Below, one piece after another: positions 18,793-27,981 of a DNA stretch of 64,000 bases. The DNA is from Arenibacter sp. 6A1. Its GTDB lineage: Bacteria; Bacteroidota; Bacteroidia; Flavobacteriales; Flavobacteriaceae. The translations under genes and the position numbers were made by a program. The stretch is from positions 124,001 to 188,000 of the forward strand of contig NZ_JAAXCQ010000009.1 of assembly GCF_012272855.1 (NCBI RefSeq), in the 5' to 3' direction. Numbering within the stretch: position 1 is the stretch's first letter; the number at the start of each line of letters is the position of its first letter. Under the pieces are notes generated by a model. It had not been told where the DNA came from and made no database searches. It was given only the letters and a program-made list of their open reading frames with translations.

Positions 18793-19671
18793 TTATATGA
18801 TTACTAACAGTGGCATGTTTCTATTTCTCAGCAATAAATCGTTGGTAATGCTTCCGATAAAAAGAGAAGTGAAATTATTTCCTCCTCTTGCGGAAAGAAC
18901 CACAATATCAAAGTCGTCCTTTTCGGCCTGTTGCTCTATTACATCTACTACAGAGAGCTCTTCTCTGTCTATATGTTGAAAACGCACATAATTTGGCAAA
19001 CGGTGTTTTTTGCTAAATTGTTCAAACTTATGGTGTAAATGCTTTTTCGTTTTATCTATAGCTTTTTGAGTGTCGATATATGGAAAAAAGAAAGATGGGA
19101 TGTTGTAGACGTGCAGTGCTACCACTTCCCCTTTGGTGCTTTCTACAATGCTTCTGGCAGCCAAGAATGATTTGGCAGAATCAGCACTGAAATCGGTAGG
19201 GATCAAAACTTTGTTTAAATGGTGTTTTGTTTCCTCGGGCACCAACAACAAATTAGACTCAAGCATTCGCACTAGTTTTTGTGTCAATGCTCCCGTTCCC
19301 TGCAGTTCGTCTTTATTGCCGGTTACTACAACATCGATATTGTATTCTTGTGCAAGTTCGGTCAGGACACTTTCGGTGTAATTATCCGAACTGATCAAAA
19401 GCGAATGGGGAGCAGTCCCGGTATAGTTTACCTCAATAGAGCGTTCTAATTCTCGCCCTACTATGTCTTCGATAGTAATACCGTCTTTTAGGAAATCTTC
19501 ATAAAGGTTATAGAGTTGCGATTGCTTTATATTATGCGTAAAATATAAATGTTTTATTTTCCATACACGACATAGGAAGCTGACGTAACGCAGTAGGATA
19601 GGATCCATTTTCGTTAAATCTAAAGCAACCATTAGACTTAGTTCTTTGTCTAAGCTTAAAATCTTTGTCAT
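18793..19671 (-). CDS. Universal stress protein, tandem UspA domains
   Basis: 292 residues, the length of a two-domain Usp protein. The second half has the better-kept fold, from KVLIPTDFSADSAKSFLAA to the ATP-binding-type end DIVVLSARGG...LFIGSITNDLLLRN followed by MPLLVII. The first half is diverged. It starts three bases after the stop of the BCCT transporter gene, so the two are co-transcribed. Usp domains are often found with transporters and may tune their activity with nucleotide binding (inference). Confidence 0.88.
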   Translation of the reverse strand: MTKILSLDKELSLMVALDLTKMDPILLRYVSFLCRVWKIKHLYFTHNIKQSQLYNLYEDFLKDGITIEDIVGRELERSIEVNYTGTAPHSLLISSDNYTESVLTELAQEYNIDVVVTGNKDELQGTGALTQKLVRMLESNLLLVPEETKHHLNKVLIPTDFSADSAKSFLAARSIVESTKGEVVALHVYNIPSFFFPYIDTQKAIDKTKKHLHHKFEQFSKKHRLPNYVRFQHIDREELSVVDVIEQQAEKDDFDIVVLSARGGNNFTSLFIGSITNDLLLRNRNMPLLVII

Positions 19672-19674
19672 ACC

Positions 19675-21366
19675 TTATTTGTTATCGGTTAGGGTTTCTT
19701 CTGTGAAAGTTTCTTCTGCGTAGATTTCTGAAGATTTTGTTTTTCGCTCTTCTCGTTCTTTGTTTACCAGTAGCAGGATGTTTTTACGATAGGCTTCTTT
19801 TTCGATGAGCTTCTTCTCGCGTTCAGACTTTTGAAAGTCTTCTTTTATTCCTGAATAGAGGGAAAAGCACATCATCACGAGTAATATCGCAAAAGGGAGT
19901 CCAGAGATGGTCACTGCTGTTTGTAAGGCATTTAGTCCGCCTCCATACATCAGAACCGCAGCAATAACTCCGGTGGCAATAGCCCATATTACCCTTTGGA
20001 AGGGAGGTGTTTTTAATTTCCCTCCAGAGGTGATACTATCTACAACCAAGGCACCCGAATCTGCAGAAGTAATTATAAAACTACTAATGAGAATAAGCCC
20101 AAGTATCTTTAGTACTATAGCTAGTGGGAACTTATCAAAAAAGACATAAAGTGCGGTAGAGATATTGTCGTTGACTGCAGCAATTAAGGCAGTATCTCCT
20201 AGAAGAATGTCGCGCATGGTAGTACCTCCAAAGGCTGTAAACCAAAGAAAGGTAACCAAGGCCGGTAATATTAACACACAAAGGATAAACTCCTTGATGG
20301 TTCTACCTTTAGAAACTCTAGCAATAAAAGTACCTACAAATGGAGACCATGAAATCCACCATCCCCAATACATGATGGTTCTTGTTTTTTGCCAATCGGT
20401 TTCCCTAAGAGACTCTGTCCAAGTGGCCATGTCCACAAAGTGAATAAGATAACTACCGATATTTTGGATATAAGACTTTAGAATAAAGGTCGTTGGACCT
20501 AGGATAAGGACCAATAAAAAGATAATGGAGGCAACGCGCACATTGAGTTCACTCAATATTTTAACCCCTTTGTTTACACCGCTAAAAGCCGAAATGGTGG
20601 CTGCAATGGTTACGGCAACAATGATAATGACCTGGTAGGACAATGAGCTGGGAATACCAAATACATGGGTAAGGCCCGAGTTAATCTGTCCTACTCCGAA
20701 CCCAATGGTAGTTGCTAGACCAAAAAGAGTAGTAATTACGGCCATGATATCGATAACATCGCCCATCCAACCATAAATTCTATTCCCTAAAATAGGGTAG
20801 AAGGCAGACCGTAAGGTGAGCGGCATTTTTCTGTTAAAGGTAAAATACGCTAAGGAGAGTCCCACTACCGAATATATTGCCCAACCATGAATTCCATGGT
20901 GTAAAAAGGAGAAATTAATGGCCTCTTGCGCAATAAGGGCAGGATCTTGCCCAGCGAGTCGGGGAGGGTTTAGAAAGTCTCTCACAGGGTCGGCAATACT
21001 GAAAAGTACCAAACCGTTACCAATACCGGCGCTGAACAACATGGCAAACCAAGCCCATAAACTAAATTCGGGTTTGGCCTTCTCGCCACCGATACGGATA
21101 TTCCCGAAGCGGCCAAAGGCCATATAAAGGCAAAATATTATAAATAGGTTGACCGAGAAGGTATATATCCAACCGCCATGTGCGGAGACATTGCTCTGGG
21201 CTATAGCAAAATAATAATCTGCCTGCTCCTTAAAAATAAGGGTGAACACGACGCTAGCGATGAGGACCGCTGTTGCCGCAATAAAGACCGTTTTATTGAC
21301 TACCAACCCTAAAAACGTAGAAGATTTTTCTTTTCTACTAACTTTTCTAGTAACTTTTATAGACAT
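19675..21366 (-). CDS. BCCT-family betaine/choline/carnitine transporter
   Basis: 563 residues with about 12 membrane segments. BCCT hallmarks: the GIGNGLVLFSIADP stretch near residue 110, the tryptophan-rich MYWGWWISWSPFVGTFIARV signature, and SKGRTIKEFI just after it. The charged C-terminal tail (about 500-563) is rich in Lys and Glu. This family imports quaternary amines such as glycine betaine for osmoprotection, driven by sodium or proton gradients. In the glycine-rich segment, GIGNGLVLF replaces the GIG(I/M)G-type motif seen in Na-coupled BetP. The ion cannot be assigned from this alone. Co-transcribed with the Usp gene downstream. Confidence 0.92.
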   Translation of the reverse strand: MSIKVTRKVSRKEKSSTFLGLVVNKTVFIAATAVLIASVVFTLIFKEQADYYFAIAQSNVSAHGGWIYTFSVNLFIIFCLYMAFGRFGNIRIGGEKAKPEFSLWAWFAMLFSAGIGNGLVLFSIADPVRDFLNPPRLAGQDPALIAQEAINFSFLHHGIHGWAIYSVVGLSLAYFTFNRKMPLTLRSAFYPILGNRIYGWMGDVIDIMAVITTLFGLATTIGFGVGQINSGLTHVFGIPSSLSYQVIIIVAVTIAATISAFSGVNKGVKILSELNVRVASIIFLLVLILGPTTFILKSYIQNIGSYLIHFVDMATWTESLRETDWQKTRTIMYWGWWISWSPFVGTFIARVSKGRTIKEFILCVLILPALVTFLWFTAFGGTTMRDILLGDTALIAAVNDNISTALYVFFDKFPLAIVLKILGLILISSFIITSADSGALVVDSITSGGKLKTPPFQRVIWAIATGVIAAVLMYGGGLNALQTAVTISGLPFAILLVMMCFSLYSGIKEDFQKSEREKKLIEKEAYRKNILLLVNKEREERKTKSSEIYAEETFTEETLTDNK

Positions 21367-22709
21367 AAGTTTTTAATGATTTTAGTGAAATAAGTAAAGT
21401 CCTTATCTTCCGTTAAAGAAGAAAGGATTGTAAAATAACTCAGGAAAGTTGAGTTTAGGAGTCGCGGTGATAGAGGGGAGAATATGAAAGAGAACGCCTT
21501 TTTTGTTGCCTGGAACGAGATAGACAAGAGATGAAAAAAAGCGGAATGTTTTTGGCTTCAGTTAGCCTGAAGTTACTAATTTGCATAAGGTGTTTTTTTA
21601 ATAAAATTACTTTGTAAATGTATGTTGGGCGATAACTTAATGAGAAAAATGCGCTAGCTAATCGTAATTTTAATCACTGAGAACATACATAAGGAAACAG
21701 TAAAAGTTTCCTAGGTGCCGCGTTATTTTTTATCACTAAGTGGACCCAACGGCAAAAATAACAAAAAACAATCGAACGGTAAAGGGTTAATTGATAAGAC
21801 TTTAAAGAATGCTGTTCTAAATTCTCTAAAGAATATTTGGAAACCATCAACATTATAAGGGGTAATCACGCCTTGTTGTTAGGTGAACATCGTTGTAATA
21901 AATTGGCTTTAGTTCAGGAAAACAAACTATCTTTGGCCTCGTTATTTCTTATTGCTTAAAATAAGTTGTTAGTAAACTGAGGCATTGAAATTGTTTCTTA
22001 AGTGAGAATTGATTTTATAGGCAGTATACTTTATCCTCACGGGCAGTAATTAGGTTATTTCTCTCCTTTCTTCACCATAGATTTTAACTATAGTTGTGTG
22101 TTTTTATTTTTTAAATAAATTAATATCAACATGTTGAGTGTTGTTATTGCAAGTGTTGGTTTAATTAATTTCCTGAGTGTATTTCTATATATAGCTTGTA
22201 TGTTTTTTGTTTTTTAAAGTCATATTTTACCTCATTTAGTTTGATTGCCTATGGAAATATTGAGCATTATAGTTTGTTTTTTGGTTGCTTTCAAATTATT
22301 CCCACCGAATAGATCGTCACTCTGGAATTGTTCTATAGCTAAGCTCTTTTAATTCATTTATGATCAGATGTTTTATAGAAATAAAGTGTTTTTTAAAAGA
22401 GCTTCTTTTTAAGTGTTTTTAATTCGTGTAATGATATGTAGTGCAGATAGATAAGTCTTGTTGTGTAATCTAAAGGTTTATGTTTTTACTGGGATTTTTG
22501 GCGGTGGTTAATAGTAATACTAGTTACATAAAAAGTGTAATGACGATATTGTATTTCCTGAATTTTGCAAGAAGAATTGCGTTTTTAGGGTTAAAGTTCT
22601 TATCTTAAATCAGAAGTACTTTCATGGTAATTGTGCTTGGCAATTTAAGGATTTGATTAAAATGGTGGGTCGATCTAAGTTGCTGTTATAATTAATAAAC
22701 ACTGCTACT
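21367..22709. other. 1.3-kb gene-poor, AT-rich gap between divergent genes
   Basis: No open frame of useful length or family resemblance on either strand. A small hairpin, CTTCAG-TTAGC-CTGAAG, lies near 21556-21572. A 28-codon hydrophobic frame (22131-22217) is discussed as a finding. The gap must hold the promoters of the BCCT operon (left) and the debranching enzyme (right). No repeat copy was seen here. Confidence 0.6.
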
Positions 22710-24656
22710 ATGAATGAATTGTTTGAAAAGGAGTGGTTGATCACCAATGGGCTTGGCGGGTATGCTTCCAGTACGGTAAGCAATGCCAATACCAGGCACT
22801 ACCATGGGTTGTTAGTGGCATCATTAACGCCTCCTACCGGGCGAAAGATATTAGTGGGCAAAGTAGAGGAAACGATAGTGGTCAATGGCAAAAGTATACT
22901 GCTTTCCACTAATTTCTATCCAGAAGTTATCTATCCTCACGGGATTGATTATATGAGCGAATTTAAGGCGAAGCCGTTGCCTCATTGGCGATATGGGGAC
23001 CAAAACTGGCAAATAGAGAAAAGCATCTCTATGGTGGCTGGCAGCAATACTACTTTGGTGCACTATAAAAACACTGGCAAGGAAACTTTTGTTCTAGAAG
23101 TTCACCCTTTGTATGTTTTTTCGGATTATCACGCCATTTTTCGGGAAAGCAGCGCCTTTGATTTTTACACGGAATTTTCTCCAGAACACTTAAAAACCCA
23201 TGCCTCTAAAGGCAGTCCCGCTTTATTTACGAGTTGGACCTCTGGGGTCTTTGTTGAAGACCGCAGCTGGTACAAGAATATTCATTTGCCCAAATCCCAG
23301 CAACGCGGACTTAGTTGTCATAACGATTATTACCATATTGGTTATCTGAAAAAGGAACTAAAACCCAATGAAGAACTGCTGTTATGTTTTTCCCTAGATG
23401 AAAATCGCCCTCAAAGCACCCTCGACCATCTATGGGAGGAACAGAGGCGCACTGCATCCCGAAAACCCTCGAAATCGACCGCTACTTTTTATAACGACCT
23501 GTTACGGGCTGGAGACCAGTTTTTGGTACATCGAGCCTCTACCCAAAGCACATCTATCATTGCCGGCTACCATTGGTTTGCAGATTGGGGACGCGATTCC
23601 ATGATCGCAATGCGTGGCCTTACCATTGCAACAGGGCGAAAAGGGATTTCAAAATCTATATTAACGACTTTTTTAAAAGAAATAGACCAAGGGATGATTC
23701 CCGATCGTTTTTCCGATAAAGCTGATGTTGATCCTCATTACAATGCTATGGATGCCACTTTTTGGCTATTTATAGCGGTTTACGAGTACTTTAAAAGATT
23801 TGGCGATATCGAATTCGTGAAAAAGCACTTCAAGGCCCTAGAAGAGATCTTAGAGCACCACATACAAGGAACCCGATACAATATTCATGTTACTGAAGAA
23901 GGTTTTTTGTACGGAGGGCAGGAGGGAGTGCAGCTGACATGGATGGATGCCCTGGTAGACGAAAAAGTGATAACGCCACGGATCGGTTGTCCGGTTGAGG
24001 TGAATGCCCTTTGGTATAATGCCCTGAAAATATATATATGTTTTTGCAAGGAACTTCAGATAACGGTCGCCCAAAAATACAAGGACCTTATTGAGAAGTT
24101 GGAAGTGAATTTCCCAAAGATGTTCACGACCGATGAAGGAACGTTATACGATGTGATCATCCCTGGAGAATCCTACGATACTAGTTTTCGTCCAAATCAG
24201 CTCTTCGCCATAAGTCTGCCTTTTCCTTTATTGGATCGCGATCAGCAAAAGACAGTCTTCGATGCCGTTCGAAAAAAATTGTATACCCCATATGGACTAC
24301 GGACACTTGATGTTGAGGATCCTAATTTTATAGGACAGTATACAGGGGGGCAGTGGTCGCGCGACCATTCCTATCACCAGGGAACCGTTTGGCCATTTTT
24401 GCTCTATGAGTATTACCATTGTTTTTTTAGGATTTATGGTAATTCTAAAAAAAACCGAGCAAGGGTGTTGAAGGAACTTAATCATTTAAAAGATCACTTT
24501 TACCATCGCGACGGCTTACATGGTATTTCGGAGATTTTCGACGGTTTAAACCCTGGTAAGGGAAAAGGGTGTATACAACAGGCGTGGTCTGTCTCGGCTT
24601 TGGTCAAGCTCTATGCGGAGTATAAACTTTATGAAGACGGGGAGGGTGAAATGTGA
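22710..24656 (+). CDS. Glycogen-debranching enzyme (amylo-alpha-1,6-glucosidase type)
   Basis: 648 residues. The N-terminal GDE domain (about 1-230) opens with EWLITNGLGGYASSTVS and NTRHYHGLLVAS, a diagnostic signature. The C-terminal (alpha/alpha)6 catalytic domain (about 255-640) has WFADWGRDSMIAMRGL, GMIPDRF, DATFWLF and the WSRDHSYHQGTVWPFL motif. It has no signal peptide, so it is cytoplasmic. It would hydrolyse alpha-1,6 branches in glycogen-type storage polymer. It is monocistronic, with a long upstream gap and a strong terminator at 24773. Confidence 0.92.
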   Translation: MNELFEKEWLITNGLGGYASSTVSNANTRHYHGLLVASLTPPTGRKILVGKVEETIVVNGKSILLSTNFYPEVIYPHGIDYMSEFKAKPLPHWRYGDQNWQIEKSISMVAGSNTTLVHYKNTGKETFVLEVHPLYVFSDYHAIFRESSAFDFYTEFSPEHLKTHASKGSPALFTSWTSGVFVEDRSWYKNIHLPKSQQRGLSCHNDYYHIGYLKKELKPNEELLLCFSLDENRPQSTLDHLWEEQRRTASRKPSKSTATFYNDLLRAGDQFLVHRASTQSTSIIAGYHWFADWGRDSMIAMRGLTIATGRKGISKSILTTFLKEIDQGMIPDRFSDKADVDPHYNAMDATFWLFIAVYEYFKRFGDIEFVKKHFKALEEILEHHIQGTRYNIHVTEEGFLYGGQEGVQLTWMDALVDEKVITPRIGCPVEVNALWYNALKIYICFCKELQITVAQKYKDLIEKLEVNFPKMFTTDEGTLYDVIIPGESYDTSFRPNQLFAISLPFPLLDRDQQKTVFDAVRKKLYTPYGLRTLDVEDPNFIGQYTGGQWSRDHSYHQGTVWPFLLYEYYHCFFRIYGNSKKNRARVLKELNHLKDHFYHRDGLHGISEIFDGLNPGKGKGCIQQAWSVSALVKLYAEYKLYEDGEGEM

Positions 24657-24772
24657 GTAAGGCTAGGTACTAGCTAAGGAAGGCTGAAGAAAAATTACAT
24701 TTTATAGGAAAGAAGTCAATAACACTAAGGTAGCATGAGTCTTTTAGGGGGAAAGGGATGCTTTTTTTATAC

Positions 24773-24809
24773 AAAACGAGCTTGCGTTTTTAGGGCAAGC
24801 TCGTTTTCT
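24773..24809. terminator. Bidirectional intrinsic terminator
   Basis: AAAACGAGCTTGC, a short loop, then GCAAGCTCGTTTT. A 13-base stem with A and T tracts on both sides, between the convergent debranching-enzyme and M13-peptidase genes. Confidence 0.9.
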
Positions 24810-24828
24810 TGTTTAAAGTTAGTTTCAA

Positions 24829-26898
24829 TTACCAAATCTTAATGCGCTGTTCTGGCGCCAGATACATGGCATCGCCTTCCTTGATATTAAAGGCATCGTA
24901 AAACGCATCGATATTGACCAATGGTTGTGTAGCCCTATTTTTCCCTGGGGAGTGTGGATCGGTTTTTATTTGATTGGCCAATGCTTCGTCCCTGATTTTA
25001 GTTCTAAAAACGGTGGACCATGACATAAAGAACCGTTGTTCTGGGGTAAAGCCGTCAATCGGCCCTGGGTTCCCATGTTCTTGCAGGTACATTTGCAGGC
25101 CATCATACGCGGCATTTACCCCACCGAGATCGCCTATGTTTTCACCCAAGGTAAACTTGCCGTTAATAAAGGTGTTGGGCAATACTTCTATTTTGCTGTA
25201 TTGGTCTGCCAGAGAATTGCCAAGGCTGTTAAATTGTTCCAAGTCTTTTTCTGTCCACCAATTTACCAAATTGCCATCGGCATCGTAATTGGCACCGCTA
25301 TCATCAAAACCGTGCGATATCTCATGGCCTATTACAGCGCCAATTCCACCATAATTTACGGCAGCATCGGCAGTGAAATTAAAGAACGGCGGTTGCAATA
25401 TGGCGGCAGGGAACACAATCTCGTTATACGACGGATTATAGTATGCATTTACAATCTGTGGCGCCATAAACCATTCGGATTTGTCAACGGGTTTTCCTAA
25501 TTTTTCTAAATCCTTGTGAAAGTTCCATGTGTGGATATTTAAGCTGTTTTGAAGATAAGAACCACCTTCTTCTACATTTTTCACCTCTAGGGAGGAATAG
25601 TCTTTCCACTGGTCGGGATATCCTATCTTAATAGTAGTTTTTGTAAGTTTTTCTATTGCTTTTAGTTTAGTGGCCTCATCCATCCAGGGCAAGGCTTTAA
25701 TCCTAATTTCATAGGCTTTGATAATGTTTTGGATCATTTCAGTGGCTTGTGCCTTGGCTTCGGCAGGGAATTTTTTGTCTACATAAAGTTTCCCCAATGC
25801 TTCGCCAACCATCCAATTGACGGTTTGCAAGGCTCTTTCGTCCCTTGGTTCTTGTTTTTTAGCACCTCGGAGGGTTTTGCTATAAAACTCCCAATTGGCT
25901 TTTTCAATCTCGGTCGTCAGTAAATTGGCAGCTCCGTTAAGGGCTGTCCAACGCAGGTATGCCTTCCAGTCGTTGACATTGTTTTCTTTAAATAATCCTT
26001 GAAGAGATTTTATATATGCCAGCTGAGAAATGATTACGGTGTCGACACCGGTTGCGCCTATACCTTCTAAATACCCTTTCCAATTGACAACAGGTACCAT
26101 CTTTTGTAGGTCGGTTAACGCGGTAGGGTTATAGGTTAATTTAGGATCTCTTCTTTGTACCTTATCTAGTCTTGGTTGTGCTAATTTGGTCTCAAAGGCC
26201 ACTATCTGGGCAGCTTCCTTTTCGGCCTTGGCATCGTCGTAGTCCAAGAATTTTAGCATACGGCTAATATGGGCGTGGTATTTTTGCTTTATATCCTTTG
26301 AATCTTGATCCTCGGCCACATAATAATCACGATCTGGCAATCCTAGAGCGCCTGGCCAGATACTGGCTACATTTTTGTTACTGTCCTTGGCATCGGCACC
26401 TACTCCAAAACCGAAGAAACCAGCACCTCCCTTAGACTCCATTTCTATGAGGAATGCCTGAAGCGTCTTTATATCCGAAATAGCTTCTATCTTGTCCAGA
26501 TAAGGCTGTAAAGGGCGTACTCCTTGGGCATCTCTAGATACGGTATCCAAGATGGTCTGGTATAAGTGTACCGCCTTAGCTTGGTCAGAAGTAGGGGCTA
26601 TATTAGGGTCCTTGGTGGCTTCTCTTAGGATATTGAGTACGTCCTGATCGGTTTTTTTGCGCAATTCGTAAAAGCTGCCCCAGGTGGTTTTGTCGGCAGG
26701 GATTTCGGTATTATCGAACCATTTTCCGTTTACGTATCTGAAAAAATCGTCTTTAGGGCTCACGGTAGTATCCATAAGACTCAGGTTTATACCTGGAATA
26801 GTGTCTACTGCTGCGGTTTCCTTTTTTTCGGATTTACACGAAACAACAGTCATAGCCAATGCCCCTAATAGGAGTGGCTTTGAAAAATTGACCTTCAT
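24829..26898 (-). CDS. M13-family zinc metallopeptidase (PepO/neprilysin-like) lipoprotein
   Basis: 689 residues. Lipoprotein signal (TVVSC). The peptidase M13 N-terminal domain starts DDFFRYVNGKWFDNTEIP, and the C-terminal zinc domain carries NAYYNPSYNEIVFPA, GHEISHGFDD (zinc His525 and His529, catalytic Glu526) and ENIGDLGG with the third zinc ligand. The C-terminus RIKIW is the usual family end. It would degrade small peptides in the periplasm or at the surface. It is a single gene on the reverse strand, sharing a terminator with the debranching enzyme. The family is common in Bacteroidota. Confidence 0.95.
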   Translation of the reverse strand: MKVNFSKPLLLGALAMTVVSCKSEKKETAAVDTIPGINLSLMDTTVSPKDDFFRYVNGKWFDNTEIPADKTTWGSFYELRKKTDQDVLNILREATKDPNIAPTSDQAKAVHLYQTILDTVSRDAQGVRPLQPYLDKIEAISDIKTLQAFLIEMESKGGAGFFGFGVGADAKDSNKNVASIWPGALGLPDRDYYVAEDQDSKDIKQKYHAHISRMLKFLDYDDAKAEKEAAQIVAFETKLAQPRLDKVQRRDPKLTYNPTALTDLQKMVPVVNWKGYLEGIGATGVDTVIISQLAYIKSLQGLFKENNVNDWKAYLRWTALNGAANLLTTEIEKANWEFYSKTLRGAKKQEPRDERALQTVNWMVGEALGKLYVDKKFPAEAKAQATEMIQNIIKAYEIRIKALPWMDEATKLKAIEKLTKTTIKIGYPDQWKDYSSLEVKNVEEGGSYLQNSLNIHTWNFHKDLEKLGKPVDKSEWFMAPQIVNAYYNPSYNEIVFPAAILQPPFFNFTADAAVNYGGIGAVIGHEISHGFDDSGANYDADGNLVNWWTEKDLEQFNSLGNSLADQYSKIEVLPNTFINGKFTLGENIGDLGGVNAAYDGLQMYLQEHGNPGPIDGFTPEQRFFMSWSTVFRTKIRDEALANQIKTDPHSPGKNRATQPLVNIDAFYDAFNIKEGDAMYLAPEQRIKIW

Positions 26899-27332
26899 AT
26901 TGAATTAGTTTTAGTTAATATAGTCACACAAAATAGTGATTATTAAGCATCTAAAGTAAGGAATATCTTAGAGGTAAATGCAATTAAAATGCTAATGCTA
27001 GGATGAAATAAAGTGGTAACATCGGAGGAGTGGCTACATTAAAAAATGAACAGACCCTCAATGTAGAAAGTAACCCCAATGGTTAGATGATACGCGTTAG
27101 GGATGGCGGCGGCATCCCCGCAGCAACGTAAGGGATATAGCCAAGAGCCCGCCCGACAAAGGAGGGAACGCCCAAAACATTATAAAAAAAGTTGTGGAAA
27201 TATGAAATACCCGGAGGTAAGGACGATATTTTACTGCTTTTGAGTTGATCCGAAATAGCAGCGGTGAATGGTAAACAATATCTATACCCTAGAGCGTTTT
27301 AGGGTTATTGCTCGGGGTTCCAAAGGGTTTGA
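26899..27332. other. Intergenic region with repeat copy 3
   Basis: Upstream of the M13 gene on the reverse strand. Repeat copy 3 lies in the middle (27092-27173, reverse). No gene was recognised in the remainder. Confidence 0.6.
27092..27173 (-). repeat. Intergenic structured repeat, copy 3
   Basis: Read on the reverse strand, the core begins GGGCGTTCCCTCC and ends CATCCCTAACGCG. The spacing matches copies 1 and 2, with scattered substitutions. The upstream flank keeps only a trace (CCTCCGGGTA) of the long-form extension seen in copies 1 and 2. Confidence 0.82.
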
Positions 27333-27587
27333 TTAATTTAATAAATATAAAGATTTGTACTTTTCAATGCCAAGAGGTGTTATGGCCAATCTTGGTGGGG
27401 ATATAAAATTAAAGGTTCTGTTTTCTCCCTGAAATCTACGTTGCTTTAATTCGATAACCCCTTCTTCTTTCATTTCTTTGGCCACCAGGGTCGCTAGGTT
27501 TGGGTTCAAGCAAATATGGGTAATTCCCAAGAATCCTTTTTCACGGTTTTGGTAGAGAAATTCTAAAATGGAATGATATAATTTCAT
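27333..27587 (-). CDS. Small hypothetical protein, winged-helix-like
   Basis: 84 residues. Residues 1-45 (LYHSILEFLYQN...LGITHICLNPNLATLVAKEM) and the following EEGVIELKQRRF...RLAITPLGIEKYKSL look like a compact winged-helix DNA-binding fold, with a turn after a recognition helix and a C-terminal strand. I do not recognise a named family. It is alone and reverse-oriented upstream of the GH20 gene. Codon use looks native. Confidence 0.55.
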   Translation of the reverse strand: MKLYHSILEFLYQNREKGFLGITHICLNPNLATLVAKEMKEEGVIELKQRRFQGENRTFNFISPPRLAITPLGIEKYKSLYLLN

Positions 27588-27981
27588 TTCTATGCAGATT
27601 TAAAAGTATATGTTGTTTGCGATATTAAAAGAACGCTTCTTTTGAATGAGGCGAATATAAAGAACAATATGTATATTTTCCTACTTTTTTGGTTTTATTT
27701 ATGATAAAAAATGTTGGTTAATGAGACGGAAAACTAATTTTCTGTATTGATTAGGAACCATAAGGAGGAGGTTTTCACTAGAGACCGGTCTTCAACAGGC
27801 CTATTTAGTTATTTTTTGCAATTAGCGGGTCTCTTAACAAGGTGAGTTGTTCCCATCACAATTTTAATACCATTAACTATGGGAACATCTGTGTAAAACC
27901 TTGCTTAGGATTTCTGAAACACCTAAAAAAAGCCCATATTTGCTAGCTTTTTTAAACATTTGTAAATTATATATTAAAGTA
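27588..27981. other. Intergenic region upstream of GH20
   Basis: AT-rich divergent spacer between the small winged-helix-like gene and the GH20 gene. No RNA gene, repeat or clear promoter consensus was recognised. Confidence 0.5.
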
